Source: Mesorhizobium sp. LNHC252B00 (GTDB taxonomy: Bacteria > Pseudomonadota > Alphaproteobacteria > Rhizobiales > Rhizobiaceae). From it: a stretch of 64,000 nt of DNA. The translations under genes and the position numbers were made by a program. The stretch is taken from positions 356,900 through 420,899 of the forward strand of contig NZ_AYWO01000005.1 of the NCBI RefSeq assembly GCF_000502955.1. The letters run 5' to 3'. Below, in pieces: positions 13,556-21,780 of this stretch (position 1 is the stretch's first letter; each line of letters starts with the position of its first letter). Under the pieces are notes generated by a model that had not been told where the DNA came from, ran no database searches, and saw only the letters and a program-made list of their open reading frames with translations.

Positions 13556-14395
13556 CTACTGCTGCCTTCTGGCCATGAAGGCCAGCCGCTCGAACAGGTG
13601 CACGTCCTGCTCGTTCTTCAAGAGGGCGCCATGCAGTTTGGGCAGGGCATTCTTCGGGTCGGCGCGCAAATCTTCCGGCGCAATGTCGTCGGCGACCAGC
13701 AGCCTTATCCAGTCGAGCGCTTCGGAGGTCGATGGCTTCTTCTTCAGCCCCGGCACCTCGCGGATCTCGTAGAACTGGGTCAGCGCCGCCCGCACCAGGT
13801 TCTGCTTGATGCCGGGATAGTGGACATCGACAATTCTGTGCAGCGTGTCGACGTCGGGAAAGCGGATATAGTGAAAGAAGCAGCGACGCAGGAAGGCGTC
13901 CGGTAGCTCCTTCTCATTGTTGGAGGTGATGATGACGATCGGCCTTACCGCGGCACGGATAGTTTCGCCGGTCTCGTAGACGAAGAACTCCATCCGATCG
14001 AGTTCCTGCAGCAAATCGTTGGGGAATTCGATGTCGGCCTTGTCGATCTCGTCGATCAAAAGCACAACCTTTTTACCGGCCGCGAACGCCTCCCAAAGTT
14101 TGCCGCGCTTGATGTAATTCCTGATGTCGTTGAACCTGCTATCGCCGAGCTGGCTGTCGCGCAGGCGCGAGACCGCATCATACTCGTAAAGGCCCTGCTG
14201 CGCCCTGGTGGTCGACTTGACGTGCCATTCGATCAGATCGAGGCCGAGTGCCGCCGCCACCTGGCGCGCCAGTTCCGTCTTGCCGGTGCCGGGCTCGCCC
14301 TTAACCAGCAAGGGCCGCTCCAGCGCGATCGCCGCGTTGACGGCCACCATCAGATCCTTGTCGGCGACATAGGCCGCCGTGCCTTCGAAACGCAT
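13556..14395 (-). CDS. MoxR family AAA+ ATPase
   Basis: 279-aa AAA+ ATPase: Walker A VKGEPGTGKTELARQ, Walker B VVLLIDEIDKAD, sensor 1 IVIITSNNEKELPDAFLRRC, and a lid domain. MoxR proteins act as chaperone-like machines with a VWA partner, here probably the CoxE-like protein encoded at 11163-12353. The ATG at 14395 follows AAGGAG; upstream in-frame sequence runs into the 6S RNA locus and is not coding. Confidence 0.93.
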   Translation of the reverse strand: MRFEGTAAYVADKDLMVAVNAAIALERPLLVKGEPGTGKTELARQVAAALGLDLIEWHVKSTTRAQQGLYEYDAVSRLRDSQLGDSRFNDIRNYIKRGKLWEAFAAGKKVVLLIDEIDKADIEFPNDLLQELDRMEFFVYETGETIRAAVRPIVIITSNNEKELPDAFLRRCFFHYIRFPDVDTLHRIVDVHYPGIKQNLVRAALTQFYEIREVPGLKKKPSTSEALDWIRLLVADDIAPEDLRADPKNALPKLHGALLKNEQDVHLFERLAFMARRQQ

Positions 14396-14545
14396 TTTTG
14401 CTCCTTGGTTGCCATGACAACCGTAAGGAGGCGGACTTGCCAGTGCAAGGCACGGCGGCGCTTGGCGCTGAACAGAAGCAACGGATTTGCAGAGAATAAA
14501 GTCGCCGGCCACGCTGTCTCTCTGGCGCTTGCCCGATGAGCCGCC

Positions 14546-14551
14546 TATATT
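14546..14551 (+). promoter_or_regulatory. -10 box of the 6S RNA promoter
   Basis: TATATT at 14546-14551, about 7 nt before the 5' arm of the 6S closing stem (14558). This is the spacing expected for transcription beginning at about 14557-14558. The -35 element is weak (possibly CTGGCG at 14522-14527). Confidence 0.55.
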
Positions 14552-14556
14552 GCGGG

Positions 14557-14713
14557 TGACGGTCTGTGCTTCCCGGCAGGAGAACATTTTCCCCGGGGCC
14601 TTAACGATCCTTAGGGAGCTGTCCCTGGGAAGACCCGTGGGTTTTCTCACACGGCGCCCACCTACTTTGTAGGTTCCCGGGATCGCTCTCTCCACCGGTT
14701 GTGTGGACCGTCG
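14557..14713 (+). ncRNA. ssrS: 6S RNA
   Basis: About 155-nt RNA that binds the housekeeping sigma-70 holoenzyme as a promoter mimic. The terminal helix is seen directly: GACGGTC (14558-14564) pairs with GACCGTC (14706-14712). Inside, CGATCC (near 14604) can pair with GGATCG (near 14680), flanking the large open central region. Position directly upstream of the 5-formyl-THF cyclo-ligase gene is the conserved 6S location in proteobacteria, and the internal blocks resemble alphaproteobacterial 6S. Processing from a longer transcript with the downstream gene is possible. Confidence 0.88.
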
Positions 14714-14804
14714 CTTCTCCAAGGCGTCTCCACGCATTCGGTGAATGATACGGTGGAAACGCCGCTCTTCTCCATTCAAATCTGGCCTTCTCCAGCGTTG
14801 GCGC

Positions 14805-15392
14805 ATGACATTGTCTAGAGACCTGAAAAAGCAGCTTCGCCGCGAGGCACTTGGGCGCCGCGACGCGCTCGATGAATTCTGGCGGGTGGAGATCGCGCTG
14901 GAAATGGCTGAGACTGCGCGCGATCACCTCCACATCGAAGCGGGTCAGATCGTTTCCGGCTTCTGGCCGATGCGTTCGGAGGTCGACGTCAGGCCGCTGA
15001 TGTTTGCGTTGCGCGAGAAGGGCGCACGGCTCTGCCTGCCGGCCATTCTCGACAAGACCACCATCGTCTTTCGCGAGCTGGTGCGCGGCGCGCCGATGGT
15101 CGAGATGGGTTTCGGCACGGTCGGTCCGCATGAGGAGGCTGAGGTGCTCGATCCCTCGGTGATGCTGGTGCCGCTCGCCGCCTTCGACGCGCGAGGCCAT
15201 CGCATCGGCTACGGCGCTGGCTATTACGACCGCGCCATCGCCAGGCTGATCGACAAGGGACAGCCGCCGCGACTGATTGGCATCGCCTTCGATTGCCAGG
15301 AGGTGGCGCAGGTGCCGGATGAGGACCATGACGTCATCATCGCGGAAATACTCACCGAGAGCGGGTTGCGCCGCTTCGTGCCAAAATTGTAG
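14805..15392 (+). CDS. 5-formyltetrahydrofolate cyclo-ligase
   Basis: 195-aa enzyme that converts 5-formyl-THF to 5,10-methenyl-THF using ATP. Family motifs: KKQLRREALGRRDAL at the N-terminus, FWPMRSEVDVRPL, and the substrate loop GYGAGYYDR near residue 145. The ATG at 14805 gives the standard length; an earlier in-frame codon would run back toward the 6S RNA. The 6S-cyclo-ligase pair is conserved from enterobacteria to alphaproteobacteria. Confidence 0.94.
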   Translation: MTLSRDLKKQLRREALGRRDALDEFWRVEIALEMAETARDHLHIEAGQIVSGFWPMRSEVDVRPLMFALREKGARLCLPAILDKTTIVFRELVRGAPMVEMGFGTVGPHEEAEVLDPSVMLVPLAAFDARGHRIGYGAGYYDRAIARLIDKGQPPRLIGIAFDCQEVAQVPDEDHDVIIAEILTESGLRRFVPKL

Positions 15393-15462
15393 ATAAATGG
15401 ACGCATGATCTTTCACTGGCGTCATGCAGCTTTTGCTTCGCTGACCTTCGGTGCGGGATCAT

Positions 15463-16287
15463 ATGAGACTTCTCTTCCTCGGTGACATGGTTGGAAAAAC
15501 GGGACGCACCGCGGTGTGGGAACAACTGCCCGGGCTGATCTCCGACTTCAAACTCGATTTCGTCATCGTCAACGGCGAGAACGCCGCCGGCGGCTTCGGC
15601 ATCACCGAAGACATCTTTCGCGAGACGATCGCGGCCGGCGCCGATGTCGTCACCACGGGCAACCATGTCTGGGATCAGCGCGACGCGCTGGCCTTCGCGC
15701 CGCGCGAAGAACGTTTCCTGCGCCCCTCCAACTTTCCCAAGGGCACGCCCGGACGCGGCTCCGGCGTCTACATCGCCAGGAGCGGCGCGCGCGTGCTGGT
15801 CGCCAACATCATGGGCCGGGTGTTCATGCATCCCGAGCTCGACGACCCGTTCCAGGCCGGCGAACGCGAGCTTGCCGCCTGTCCGCTCGGCGAGCAGGCG
15901 GATGCGGTGGTCATCGACTTCCACGCCGAGGCGACCTCGGAAAAGATGTGTTTCGCGCATTTCGTCGATGGCCGTGCCAGCCTCGTCATCGGCACCCACA
16001 CACACCAGCCGACCGGCGACCACCAGATCCTCAATGGCGGCACCGGCTACATGTCCGACGCCGGCATGTGCGGCGACTATGATTCCTCGCTCGGCATGGA
16101 CAAGGAGGAACCGCTCAACCGGTTCCTGTCGAAAGTGCCGAAAGGGCGCTTCGAGGCCGCCACCGGACCGGCGACATTGTGCGGCGTCGGGGTCGACATT
16201 TCCGACCGCACCGGGCTGACGGAGAAGATCGCGCCGTTTCGTCGCGGCCCGCGGCTGGAGGAAACCGCCCCGTCCTTCTGGTCGTGA
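15463..16287 (+). CDS. YmdB family metallophosphoesterase
   Basis: 274 aa, TIGR00282-type. Binuclear metal-site motifs are in order: FLGDMVGKTGR, NGENAAGGFG, GNHVWDQRD, DFHAEATSEK, GTHTHQPTGD. Homologues hydrolyse 2',3'-cyclic nucleotides and, in Bacillus, affect RNA decay and multicellular behaviour; in proteobacteria the role is little known. No signal peptide. It follows the cyclo-ligase gene by 70 nt, a gap that contains a degenerate GCATGATC-type palindrome, and is probably co-transcribed. Confidence 0.92.
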   Translation: MRLLFLGDMVGKTGRTAVWEQLPGLISDFKLDFVIVNGENAAGGFGITEDIFRETIAAGADVVTTGNHVWDQRDALAFAPREERFLRPSNFPKGTPGRGSGVYIARSGARVLVANIMGRVFMHPELDDPFQAGERELAACPLGEQADAVVIDFHAEATSEKMCFAHFVDGRASLVIGTHTHQPTGDHQILNGGTGYMSDAGMCGDYDSSLGMDKEEPLNRFLSKVPKGRFEAATGPATLCGVGVDISDRTGLTEKIAPFRRGPRLEETAPSFWS

Positions 16288-16361
16288 CATTGATATAGCC
16301 GCGCATAGTACCTAACTGCCGGCGACACTGCTCTAGATCGTTAATAGAGGGGACGACCTCC

Positions 16362-17129
16362 ATGCAGCTCATCGAATTCCTGGCGCCGCATTTTCAATTC
16401 GCGTCCGATCCAACGGCCTGGGTCGCGCTGCTGACGCTGATCGTGCTGGAGATCGTTCTCGGCATCGACAATCTGATCTTCATCTCGATCCTGACCAACA
16501 AGCTGCCGGTAGCCCAAAGGGCCCGCGCACGCCGCCTCGGCATCTCGGCGGCGCTGGTCATGCGGCTAGTGCTGCTGGCCACCATTTCGATCATCGTTCA
16601 GTTGACGACGCCGGTGTTCACCGCCCTCGGCCGCGGCTTTTCCTGGCGCGACCTGATCCTTATCGCCGGTGGCCTGTTCCTTGTCTGGAAGGCAACCAAG
16701 GAAATCCATCACACGGTCGATCCCGACGACCACAAGGACACGATGCTGGGCGAGACGCTGCAGATCAGCCTTGCCGGTGCGATCTTCCAGATCCTGCTGC
16801 TCGACCTCGTCTTCTCCATCGATTCGATCATCACCGCCGTCGGCATGACCGACGAGATCGCCATCATGTATATCGCCGTGATCGTCGCGGTCAGCGTGAT
16901 GATGCTTGCGGCCGGACCGCTGGCGGACTTCATCGCCAGGAACCCGAGCATCGTCATGCTGGCGCTGGGCTTCCTTTTAATGATCGGCATGACGCTGATC
17001 GCCGACGGCATGGGTTACCATGTGCCCAAGGGCTATATTTATGCGGCGATGGGCTTTTCGGCGCTCGTCGAGGGGCTCAACATGCTGGCCCGACGGCGCA
17101 AGAAGGCGAAGGCGGGCGGCGGGCACTGA
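16362..17129 (+). CDS. TerC family integral membrane protein
   Basis: 255 aa with about seven membrane helices. The two TerC signature segments with membrane-embedded acidic residues are clear: [14 protein letters not shown] near residue 30 and [19 protein letters not shown] near 145. The family is associated with metal handling (Mn efflux at secreted metalloproteins) and tellurite resistance. The ATG at 16362 follows GAGGGGAC. Single gene; substrate not inferable. Confidence 0.92.
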   Translation: MQLIEFLAPHFQFASDPTAWVALLTLIVLEIVLGIDNLIFISILTNKLPVAQRARARRLGISAALVMRLVLLATISIIVQLTTPVFTALGRGFSWRDLILIAGGLFLVWKATKEIHHTVDPDDHKDTMLGETLQISLAGAIFQILLLDLVFSIDSIITAVGMTDEIAIMYIAVIVAVSVMMLAAGPLADFIARNPSIVMLALGFLLMIGMTLIADGMGYHVPKGYIYAAMGFSALVEGLNMLARRRKKAKAGGGH

Positions 17130-17212
17130 GGGGCGGCGGATACCAAACCGAGATCAATCGCGTGCTCCGTCACCATGTGATTGAACAGGAAAAACGGCGA
17201 TCTTGAGCCGGT

Positions 17213-17680
17213 TCAGTTCGTCGGCACACCCTTCGGGTGACGGTCGCCGATCAGGTCGAGCGTCAGGCCGTGTTCCAGCCACGCCTTGGCGCCGGCCAGC
17301 ACGAGGGTGAAGCCGCCGGTTGAACCGATGGCCTCCTTCACCTGCTCGTCGCCGTTGCCGGCGAAACCGAAATTGCGAACCTCCACAAAGGTCGCATCGC
17401 CGGGCATTTCGGTGAAGGTCCAGACCACCGTGGTCGGCGGATCGCTCCACTGCATGACGATCTTGTCGTTCGCGACGATCTCGCTGACATCGACTGTCGT
17501 CGAGACGCCGTACATGCGCCACTCCCAACGAACCTGCTTTCCGCTGTCGAGACGGCCGCTGCCGTGGGTGAACCAGAATTTCGTGGTGATTGCCGGATCG
17601 ACGATGGCCTCGAACACGTGGGCGACAGGCCGCCGGATCAGCATGCCGGCTTCGGCGGTCGGTGTCTCGCGGATTTCCAT
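17213..17680 (-). CDS. SRPBCC (AHSA1-like) domain protein
   Basis: 155 aa with a START/Bet v1-like fold of the activator-of-Hsp90 type: LIRRPVAHVFEAIVDPAITTKFWF, then a beta-rich middle and the terminal helix GAKAWLEHGL. It lies downstream of a VOC gene and a second SRPBCC gene on the same strand, all divergent from an ArsR regulator. Such cassettes are common in rhizobia; ligand and function are unknown. Confidence 0.88.
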   Translation of the reverse strand: MEIRETPTAEAGMLIRRPVAHVFEAIVDPAITTKFWFTHGSGRLDSGKQVRWEWRMYGVSTTVDVSEIVANDKIVMQWSDPPTTVVWTFTEMPGDATFVEVRNFGFAGNGDEQVKEAIGSTGGFTLVLAGAKAWLEHGLTLDLIGDRHPKGVPTN

Positions 17681-17706
17681 GGGATTGTCCTTTCCGGGCT
17701 TGGCGC

Positions 17707-18069
17707 TCACCAGGCGTCTGGTTCGCGCAGCATGTGAACGATGCTGGCTGGATTGCTGATCCAGCCGCCGCGGAAGCCCTCGCCCAGAGGCTCGATAGCA
17801 TCGCAACGCACAATTCCGGCCCTGGCGAAATGATCCGCAGCGGCGGGAAAATCATCGGCAAACAGCTCCAGCCACACTTCGGCTTGGCTCATCATCGGCG
17901 CTTCATCGATCCACAAGCGGTTGGGACCGAGCTCGAAGCCGATTGCCGGCGCCTTATCGGTGAACGGCTTCAGGCCGACGACGTCGCGGTAGAAGGCGAC
18001 CGTCGTCTCATATTGGTGTGGCGGCACCTTCATGGCGATATTGATGCCACCGGTGATCTTCGCGGTCAT
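17707..18069 (-). CDS. VOC (glyoxalase/bleomycin-resistance-like) family protein
   Basis: 120 aa, one VOC module pair: INIAMKVPPHQYETTVAFYRDVVGL (first strand-helix), LGPNRLWIDEA, and the terminal SNPASIVHMLRE. The start at 18069 is preferred over the ATG at 18087 because GGAG sits about 8 nt upstream of it and the alternative has no SD. Likely a small-molecule binding or isomerising enzyme; no substrate can be named. Confidence 0.87.
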   Translation of the reverse strand: MTAKITGGINIAMKVPPHQYETTVAFYRDVVGLKPFTDKAPAIGFELGPNRLWIDEAPMMSQAEVWLELFADDFPAAADHFARAGIVRCDAIEPLGEGFRGGWISNPASIVHMLREPDAW

Positions 18070-18089
18070 TGCGGGCTCCGTCGTCATGT

Positions 18090-18572
18090 TCAGATATTGG
18101 TCTCGTTGGCGGGTTCGCCCTTCATCTCGCTGCGGTAGTAGCCCTCGCGCAAATTGATGCCGTATTCGACATAGGCCTTCATGCAGGCCAGCATCTGCGA
18201 CCAGCCCTCGCAGTTGAGGTAGGATTTCTTCAGGCCGACCGCACCTTCCCGCCAGCCGCTCTCGGCGATGGTGACGAAGGTGCCGCCATCGTCGAGCGGT
18301 TCGAAATTCATCTCGACGCGGGTCTTGTAGGCCGGCTTGCCGTCGGCATCGGCGGCATCCCAGCGCAGCACGATGCGGCTGTCCTTGACCACCTCGTCGA
18401 CCTCGACCGGCACCTTGCCCCACCAGACGACACTGGCACCCGCTTCCAGCGGCGCGCTGGCACCGCCGATCGTGGTGAAATAGCCGCTGAGTTTCGTTGG
18501 ATTGACGACCGCGTCGAAGACGTCGGCGACCGGCCTGCCGATGCGTCCTGAAACACTGAATCCAAGTGACAT
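18090..18572 (-). CDS. SRPBCC domain protein, first gene of ArsR-linked cassette
   Basis: 160 aa, AHSA1/Bet v1-like: SGRIGRPVADVFDAVVNPTKLSGYF, VVWWGKVPVEVDEVV, and the terminal helix CEGWSQMLACMKAYVEYG. AAGGAG lies 7 nt before the ATG at 18572. It is divergent from the ArsR gene and shares a 52-nt intergenic region with it that contains a perfect palindrome, so repression by that ArsR is likely. ArsR/SRPBCC pairing is a widespread arrangement. Confidence 0.89.
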   Translation of the reverse strand: MSLGFSVSGRIGRPVADVFDAVVNPTKLSGYFTTIGGASAPLEAGASVVWWGKVPVEVDEVVKDSRIVLRWDAADADGKPAYKTRVEMNFEPLDDGGTFVTIAESGWREGAVGLKKSYLNCEGWSQMLACMKAYVEYGINLREGYYRSEMKGEPANETNI

Positions 18573-18606
18573 ATCCACAACTCCTTCCCTTGATTGGCCG
18601 AAGGAT

Positions 18607-18626
18607 ATGTTATAGAAATATAACAT
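18607..18626. promoter_or_regulatory. Candidate ArsR operator palindrome
   Basis: Perfect 8-bp inverted repeat ATGTTATA / TATAACAT with a 4-nt spacer (GAAA), lying between the divergent SRPBCC and ArsR genes. Its right arm runs into the ATG of the regulator (18625). The AT-rich core probably doubles as -10 sequence. Occupancy would block transcription in both directions. Confidence 0.75.
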
Positions 18627-18948
18627 GTCAAGCCGATCGCAAGACGACAATGTTTTCAAGGCGCTGGCGCATCCGCGCCGGCGCGAAATCCTGGATCAGC
18701 TGAAGGATGCGCCAAGGACCACCGGCATGCTGTGCGATGCGTTTCCCGATATCGATCGCTGCACCGTGATGCTACACCTCAAGGTGCTGGAGGAGGCCGA
18801 CCTCATCGTCGCGCGGCGCGACGGACGCGAGCGCTGGAACCATCTCAACGCGCTGCCGATCAAGCAGATCCATGACCGCTGGATCAGCCAGTATGCCGGC
18901 CATGCGCTCAGCATCATCGACCGGCTGAAGTCGGATCTGGAGGCGTGA
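18625..18948 (+). CDS. ArsR family winged-helix regulator
   Basis: 107 aa with the ArsR winged helix: FKALAHPRRREILDQLKDAPRTTG, recognition region DRCTVMLHLKVLEEADLI, wing RRDGRERWNHL. There is no cysteine metal site of the classical CxC type in the recognition helix, so it is probably not a metal sensor but the SRPBCC-linked subgroup. There is no Shine-Dalgarno sequence before the ATG because the operator palindrome occupies that place; the mRNA may be leaderless. Confidence 0.9.
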   Translation: MSSRSQDDNVFKALAHPRRREILDQLKDAPRTTGMLCDAFPDIDRCTVMLHLKVLEEADLIVARRDGRERWNHLNALPIKQIHDRWISQYAGHALSIIDRLKSDLEA

Positions 18949-19159
18949 GCGGTGGCGGCGATCCATGTCGTGCGTCCCATGCGCCGTGTGGCTGGACGAA
19001 TTGAGCCGATTTATCTATAAGCCGGCCATTCCGACAGAGAACGCCGTGCTTCCACGAGTTGCACCTGGGACGCTCTGAAATTTTGAATTCGAGCATTGCG
19101 CAAGTCGAGGTGAGATCACCTGCTTCGGATGCTCTAGCCGAGAACACGACAGGGGTGCC

Positions 19160-19909
19160 ATGGCTGGCCATTCACAGTTCAAGAACATCATGCACCGCAA
19201 GGGCCGCCAGGATGCGGTGCGGTCGAAAATGTTTTCCAAGCTGGCGCGCGAAATCACCGTCGCCGCCAAGAGCGGTACGCCCGACCCATCGATGAACCCG
19301 CGCCTGCGCCTGGCGATCCAGAACGCCAAGGCAGTGTCGATGCCGAAGGACAACATCCAGCGCGCCGTCAACAAGGCCTCGATGGGCGACGCCGAGAATT
19401 ACGAAGCCGTGCGTTATGAGGGCTATGGTCCAGGTGGCGTCGCCGTCATCGTCGAGGCCCTGACCGACAACCGCAACCGTTCGGCCTCGAACGTGCGCGC
19501 CGCCTTCACCAAGGCGGGCGGGGCGATGGGTGAAACCGGCTCGGTGTCGTTCATGTGGGACCGCGCCGGCGAGATCTACTATCCGGCATCGGCCGGCAGC
19601 GCCGACAAGATCATGGATGCGGCGATCGAAGCCGGCGCCGATGATGTCGAGTCCGATGAGGAAGGCCACACGATCTATTGCGCCTTCGAAAATCTCGGCG
19701 AGGTATCGAAGGCTCTGGAAGGCGCGCTCGGCGAGGCCGAATCGGTGAAGCCGATCTGGCGGCCGCAAAACAATGTTCCGGTCGACGAGGAGCGGGCACA
19801 ATCGCTGATGAAGCTGGTCGCCACTCTCGAGGATGACGATGACGTGCAAAGCGTCTACGCCAACTTCGAGGTCGATGACGAGACGATGGCCAAGCTCAGC
19901 GCGGCATGA
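19160..19909 (+). CDS. yebC: YebC/PmpR family protein
   Basis: 249 aa. The family N-terminus [19 protein letters not shown] is intact, followed by the three-domain YebC pattern ([32 protein letters not shown], and a C-terminal YANFEVDDE). YebC_I proteins were long called transcription regulators and have recently been implicated in relieving ribosome stalling at prolines. In many alphaproteobacteria yebC sits next to ruvC; here about 18 kb separate them. The last four bases overlap the next gene (ATGA). Confidence 0.94.
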   Translation: MAGHSQFKNIMHRKGRQDAVRSKMFSKLAREITVAAKSGTPDPSMNPRLRLAIQNAKAVSMPKDNIQRAVNKASMGDAENYEAVRYEGYGPGGVAVIVEALTDNRNRSASNVRAAFTKAGGAMGETGSVSFMWDRAGEIYYPASAGSADKIMDAAIEAGADDVESDEEGHTIYCAFENLGEVSKALEGALGEAESVKPIWRPQNNVPVDEERAQSLMKLVATLEDDDDVQSVYANFEVDDETMAKLSAA

Positions 19910-20202
19910 GCGAAAAAGCGCTTCCCATCATCCGCATCACCTATTGCACGCAGTGCCAGTGGCTGCTGCGTGCCGGCTGGATGGCGCAGGAGCTGCTGTC
20001 GACCTTCGGCACCGATCTCGGCGAGGTGACGCTAGTGCCTGGCACCGGCGGCATCTTCACCATTTCCTGCAACGATACTCTGGTTTGGGACCGCAAGCGC
20101 GATGGCGGCTTTCCAGACGCGGCCAAACTCAAGCAGCTTGTGCGCGACGTCATCGATCCGGATCGCGATCTCGGCCATTCGGATCGAAAAACAAAGGCCT
20201 GA
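19906..20202 (+). CDS. Rdx family (SelT/SelW/SelH-like) thioredoxin-fold protein
   Basis: 98 aa. The redox motif CTQC at residues 14-17 in the first strand-helix turn ([15 protein letters not shown]), then [11 protein letters not shown] and [12 protein letters not shown], match the Rdx family, with Cys in place of the selenocysteine of animal SelW. Probably a small cytoplasmic redox protein. It starts inside the yebC stop codon (ATGA overlap), so the two are translationally coupled. Confidence 0.88.
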   Translation: MSEKALPIIRITYCTQCQWLLRAGWMAQELLSTFGTDLGEVTLVPGTGGIFTISCNDTLVWDRKRDGGFPDAAKLKQLVRDVIDPDRDLGHSDRKTKA

Positions 20203-20220
20203 AGAGCGTCGGCAGCACCG

Positions 20221-20370
20221 TCACTTACGTCGCAACGCTCCGAAAGCCGCGCCTACGGCGATGCCCATAGCGATGCCGATTGGCAGATCATCCAGAGCGG
20301 CGCCGATCGCCGAGCCGACACCAACTCCGATGGCCATGCCGAAGGCCATGTTTGAGTACTGATCCTTCAA
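20221..20370 (-). CDS. Small glycine-zipper membrane protein, TTG start
   Basis: 49-aa open frame read from TTG at 20370, with GGAGA 7 nt upstream. The peptide begins MKDQYSNMAFGMAIGVGVG and contains two glycine-zipper helices (GMAIGVGVGSAIGAAL and IGIAMGIAVGAAFGAL) separated by DDLP, ending in RRK. Proteins of this shape are common in rhizobia and are probably membrane-inserted oligomers. Length, start and composition fit a real gene; function unknown. Confidence 0.7.
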   Translation of the reverse strand: MKDQYSNMAFGMAIGVGVGSAIGAALDDLPIGIAMGIAVGAAFGALRRK

Positions 20371-20449
20371 GATCCGTCTCCAAAAAACGTCCTGAACTTT
20401 TCAGGCGCGGAGCCTCACTGTCGGCCATCGATGGCTCCGCCCATTGCGG

Positions 20450-20929
20450 TCAACGCGCGGCGAACCAGAAGGATGCCAGCGCGGCTATGCCGCTGACGGT
20501 GCGGACATGGTTCCACATCACCCATTCATTGAGGTATCGCGACCACAGACTTGCGCCGCTGGCGCTTGCCGGATCGACGGTGGCGAGCGCATCGTTCAGC
20601 GGGACGTTGAAGACCATCGTCACCACCACGATGCCGATGAGATAGACCAGGCTACCGGCAATCAGCCAGAGCGAACCCGACTGGCTCCAGTCCATCACCG
20701 CGCCGGCGCCGACAATGAGGCACGCAAGCGCCGTGCCGAACAACGCTGTCATGAACAGCGGCGTCACAGCGGTCACATTGATCGAATTCATCGCCGCGAT
20801 GCCGCCAGCGGCCGGCATGCGGCCGAGGCCCGGCATGACGAAGGTGGAAAAGGCGAAGAAGACGCCGCCGATGACGCCCGAGCCGATTGCGGCGATGAAG
20901 ATGAGGATGGGCAGAACTTTCGCGATCAT
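20450..20929 (-). CDS. DUF1772 (anthrone-oxygenase-like) membrane protein
   Basis: 159 aa, four membrane helices. Starts MIAKVLPILIFIAAIGSG, with FFAFSTFVMPGLGRMP and a late WNHVRT motif typical of DUF1772. It is divergently transcribed from a TetR regulator, which probably controls it. The biochemical role is unknown; the anthrone oxygenase name comes from a distant fungal relation. Confidence 0.87.
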   Translation of the reverse strand: MIAKVLPILIFIAAIGSGVIGGVFFAFSTFVMPGLGRMPAAGGIAAMNSINVTAVTPLFMTALFGTALACLIVGAGAVMDWSQSGSLWLIAGSLVYLIGIVVVTMVFNVPLNDALATVDPASASGASLWSRYLNEWVMWNHVRTVSGIAALASFWFAAR

Positions 20930-20985
20930 GTCAGTTGCTCCAGATGCCGGTTGCGGTTTCTTCTGCTTAAAATATGAGTATTCCT

Positions 20986-21002
20986 CACATTTGCAAAATG
21001 TG
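20986..21002. promoter_or_regulatory. Candidate TetR operator
   Basis: Perfect 7-bp inverted repeat CACATTT / AAATGTG around GCA, in the AT-rich region between the divergent DUF1772 and TetR genes. This is the position and size expected of a TetR autoregulatory operator. Confidence 0.55.
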
Positions 21003-21055
21003 ATAAACCCTCGTATTTGACGAGTCAAGCGATTTTGGTGGTATGAGAGATAGTC

Positions 21056-21697
21056 ATGGAAGATGCGGCCTCGCCGGTTTCCCCTCAGGAGCAGATCGCT
21101 TCGCCGCGCCGGGCGCCAAGCCAGCAGCGCAGCCGCGAACGGGTCGAGCGGATGCTGGCCGCCGCTTCGGCGCTGATTGCCGAGCAAGGCAGCGACGCCA
21201 TGCGCATGGGTGAAGTGGCGGAAAGGGCCGGTGTGTCGATCGGCTCGCTCTACCAGTTCTTTCCGGACAAGCGGGCGATCATCTGGGCACTGGCCGAGCG
21301 CTATACCGCAGAGAGCCAGGCCTGCATCTCGGCCGCACTAGCCGGAGTCAGTGACGCCGAAGGGCTGGGCCAAGCGTTTTCGGAACTCATCGATATCTAC
21401 TACCGGCTGTTCCTGGCGGAGCCGGTGATGCGCGACATCTGGTCGGGCACGCAGGCCGACAAGGCGTTGCGCCAGCTCGAGCTCGCCGACAGCCGGGCCA
21501 ATGCGGAGTTTCTGACCACGGTGCTGAAACGACTGCGACCGGCGGCCGATCCGGTGGCGCTGGAAACGACGGCGTTGCTGGTCTGGCAGATGGGTGAAGC
21601 CGCCATGCGGCTGGCGATCTCGGTCGAGCGGCAGGAGGGCGACAGGCTGGTCGCCGCCTACAAGCGGATGGCACTCAGGGAATTGCTGGCTGAATAG
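21056..21697 (+). CDS. TetR family transcriptional regulator
   Basis: 213 aa. The helix-turn-helix spans about residues 24-70 (RERVERMLAAASALIAEQGSD, VAERAGVSIGSLYQFFPDKRAII), followed by a helical ligand-binding domain. Divergent from the DUF1772 gene with a shared operator-like palindrome, so its probable target is that gene and itself. Ligand unknown. Confidence 0.91.
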   Translation: MEDAASPVSPQEQIASPRRAPSQQRSRERVERMLAAASALIAEQGSDAMRMGEVAERAGVSIGSLYQFFPDKRAIIWALAERYTAESQACISAALAGVSDAEGLGQAFSELIDIYYRLFLAEPVMRDIWSGTQADKALRQLELADSRANAEFLTTVLKRLRPAADPVALETTALLVWQMGEAAMRLAISVERQEGDRLVAAYKRMALRELLAE

Positions 21698-21732
21698 CAG
21701 GCGGAAAAGCGCCAGGATGAATGCTGCAACAA

Positions 21733-21757
21733 AAAACCCGCCACAAGGGCGGGTTTT
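21733..21757 (-). terminator. Terminator of rpmE (bidirectional shape)
   Basis: Stem AAAACCCGCC / GGCGGGTTTT (21733-21742 and 21748-21757), loop ACAAG. On the minus strand it is followed by a T run (AAAAAA on plus at 21731-21736), 24 nt after the rpmE stop; it also lies 36 nt after the TetR stop on the plus strand. Confidence 0.88.
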
Positions 21758-21780
21758 CGATCTGCGATAGGTGTTCGCCC

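Noticed and set aside
14590..14612. CtrA-type box inside the 6S RNA
   Set aside because: TTAA followed by TTAG, not a full second half-site, and located inside a conserved RNA.
14601..15425. 274-aa minus-strand frame over the cyclo-ligase gene and 6S RNA
   Set aside because: Antisense shadow; crosses the 6S RNA and has no protein family features.
16380..17110. Tellurite-resistance cluster
   Set aside because: Only a single TerC family gene is present, without terABDEZ; the name implies no resistance here.
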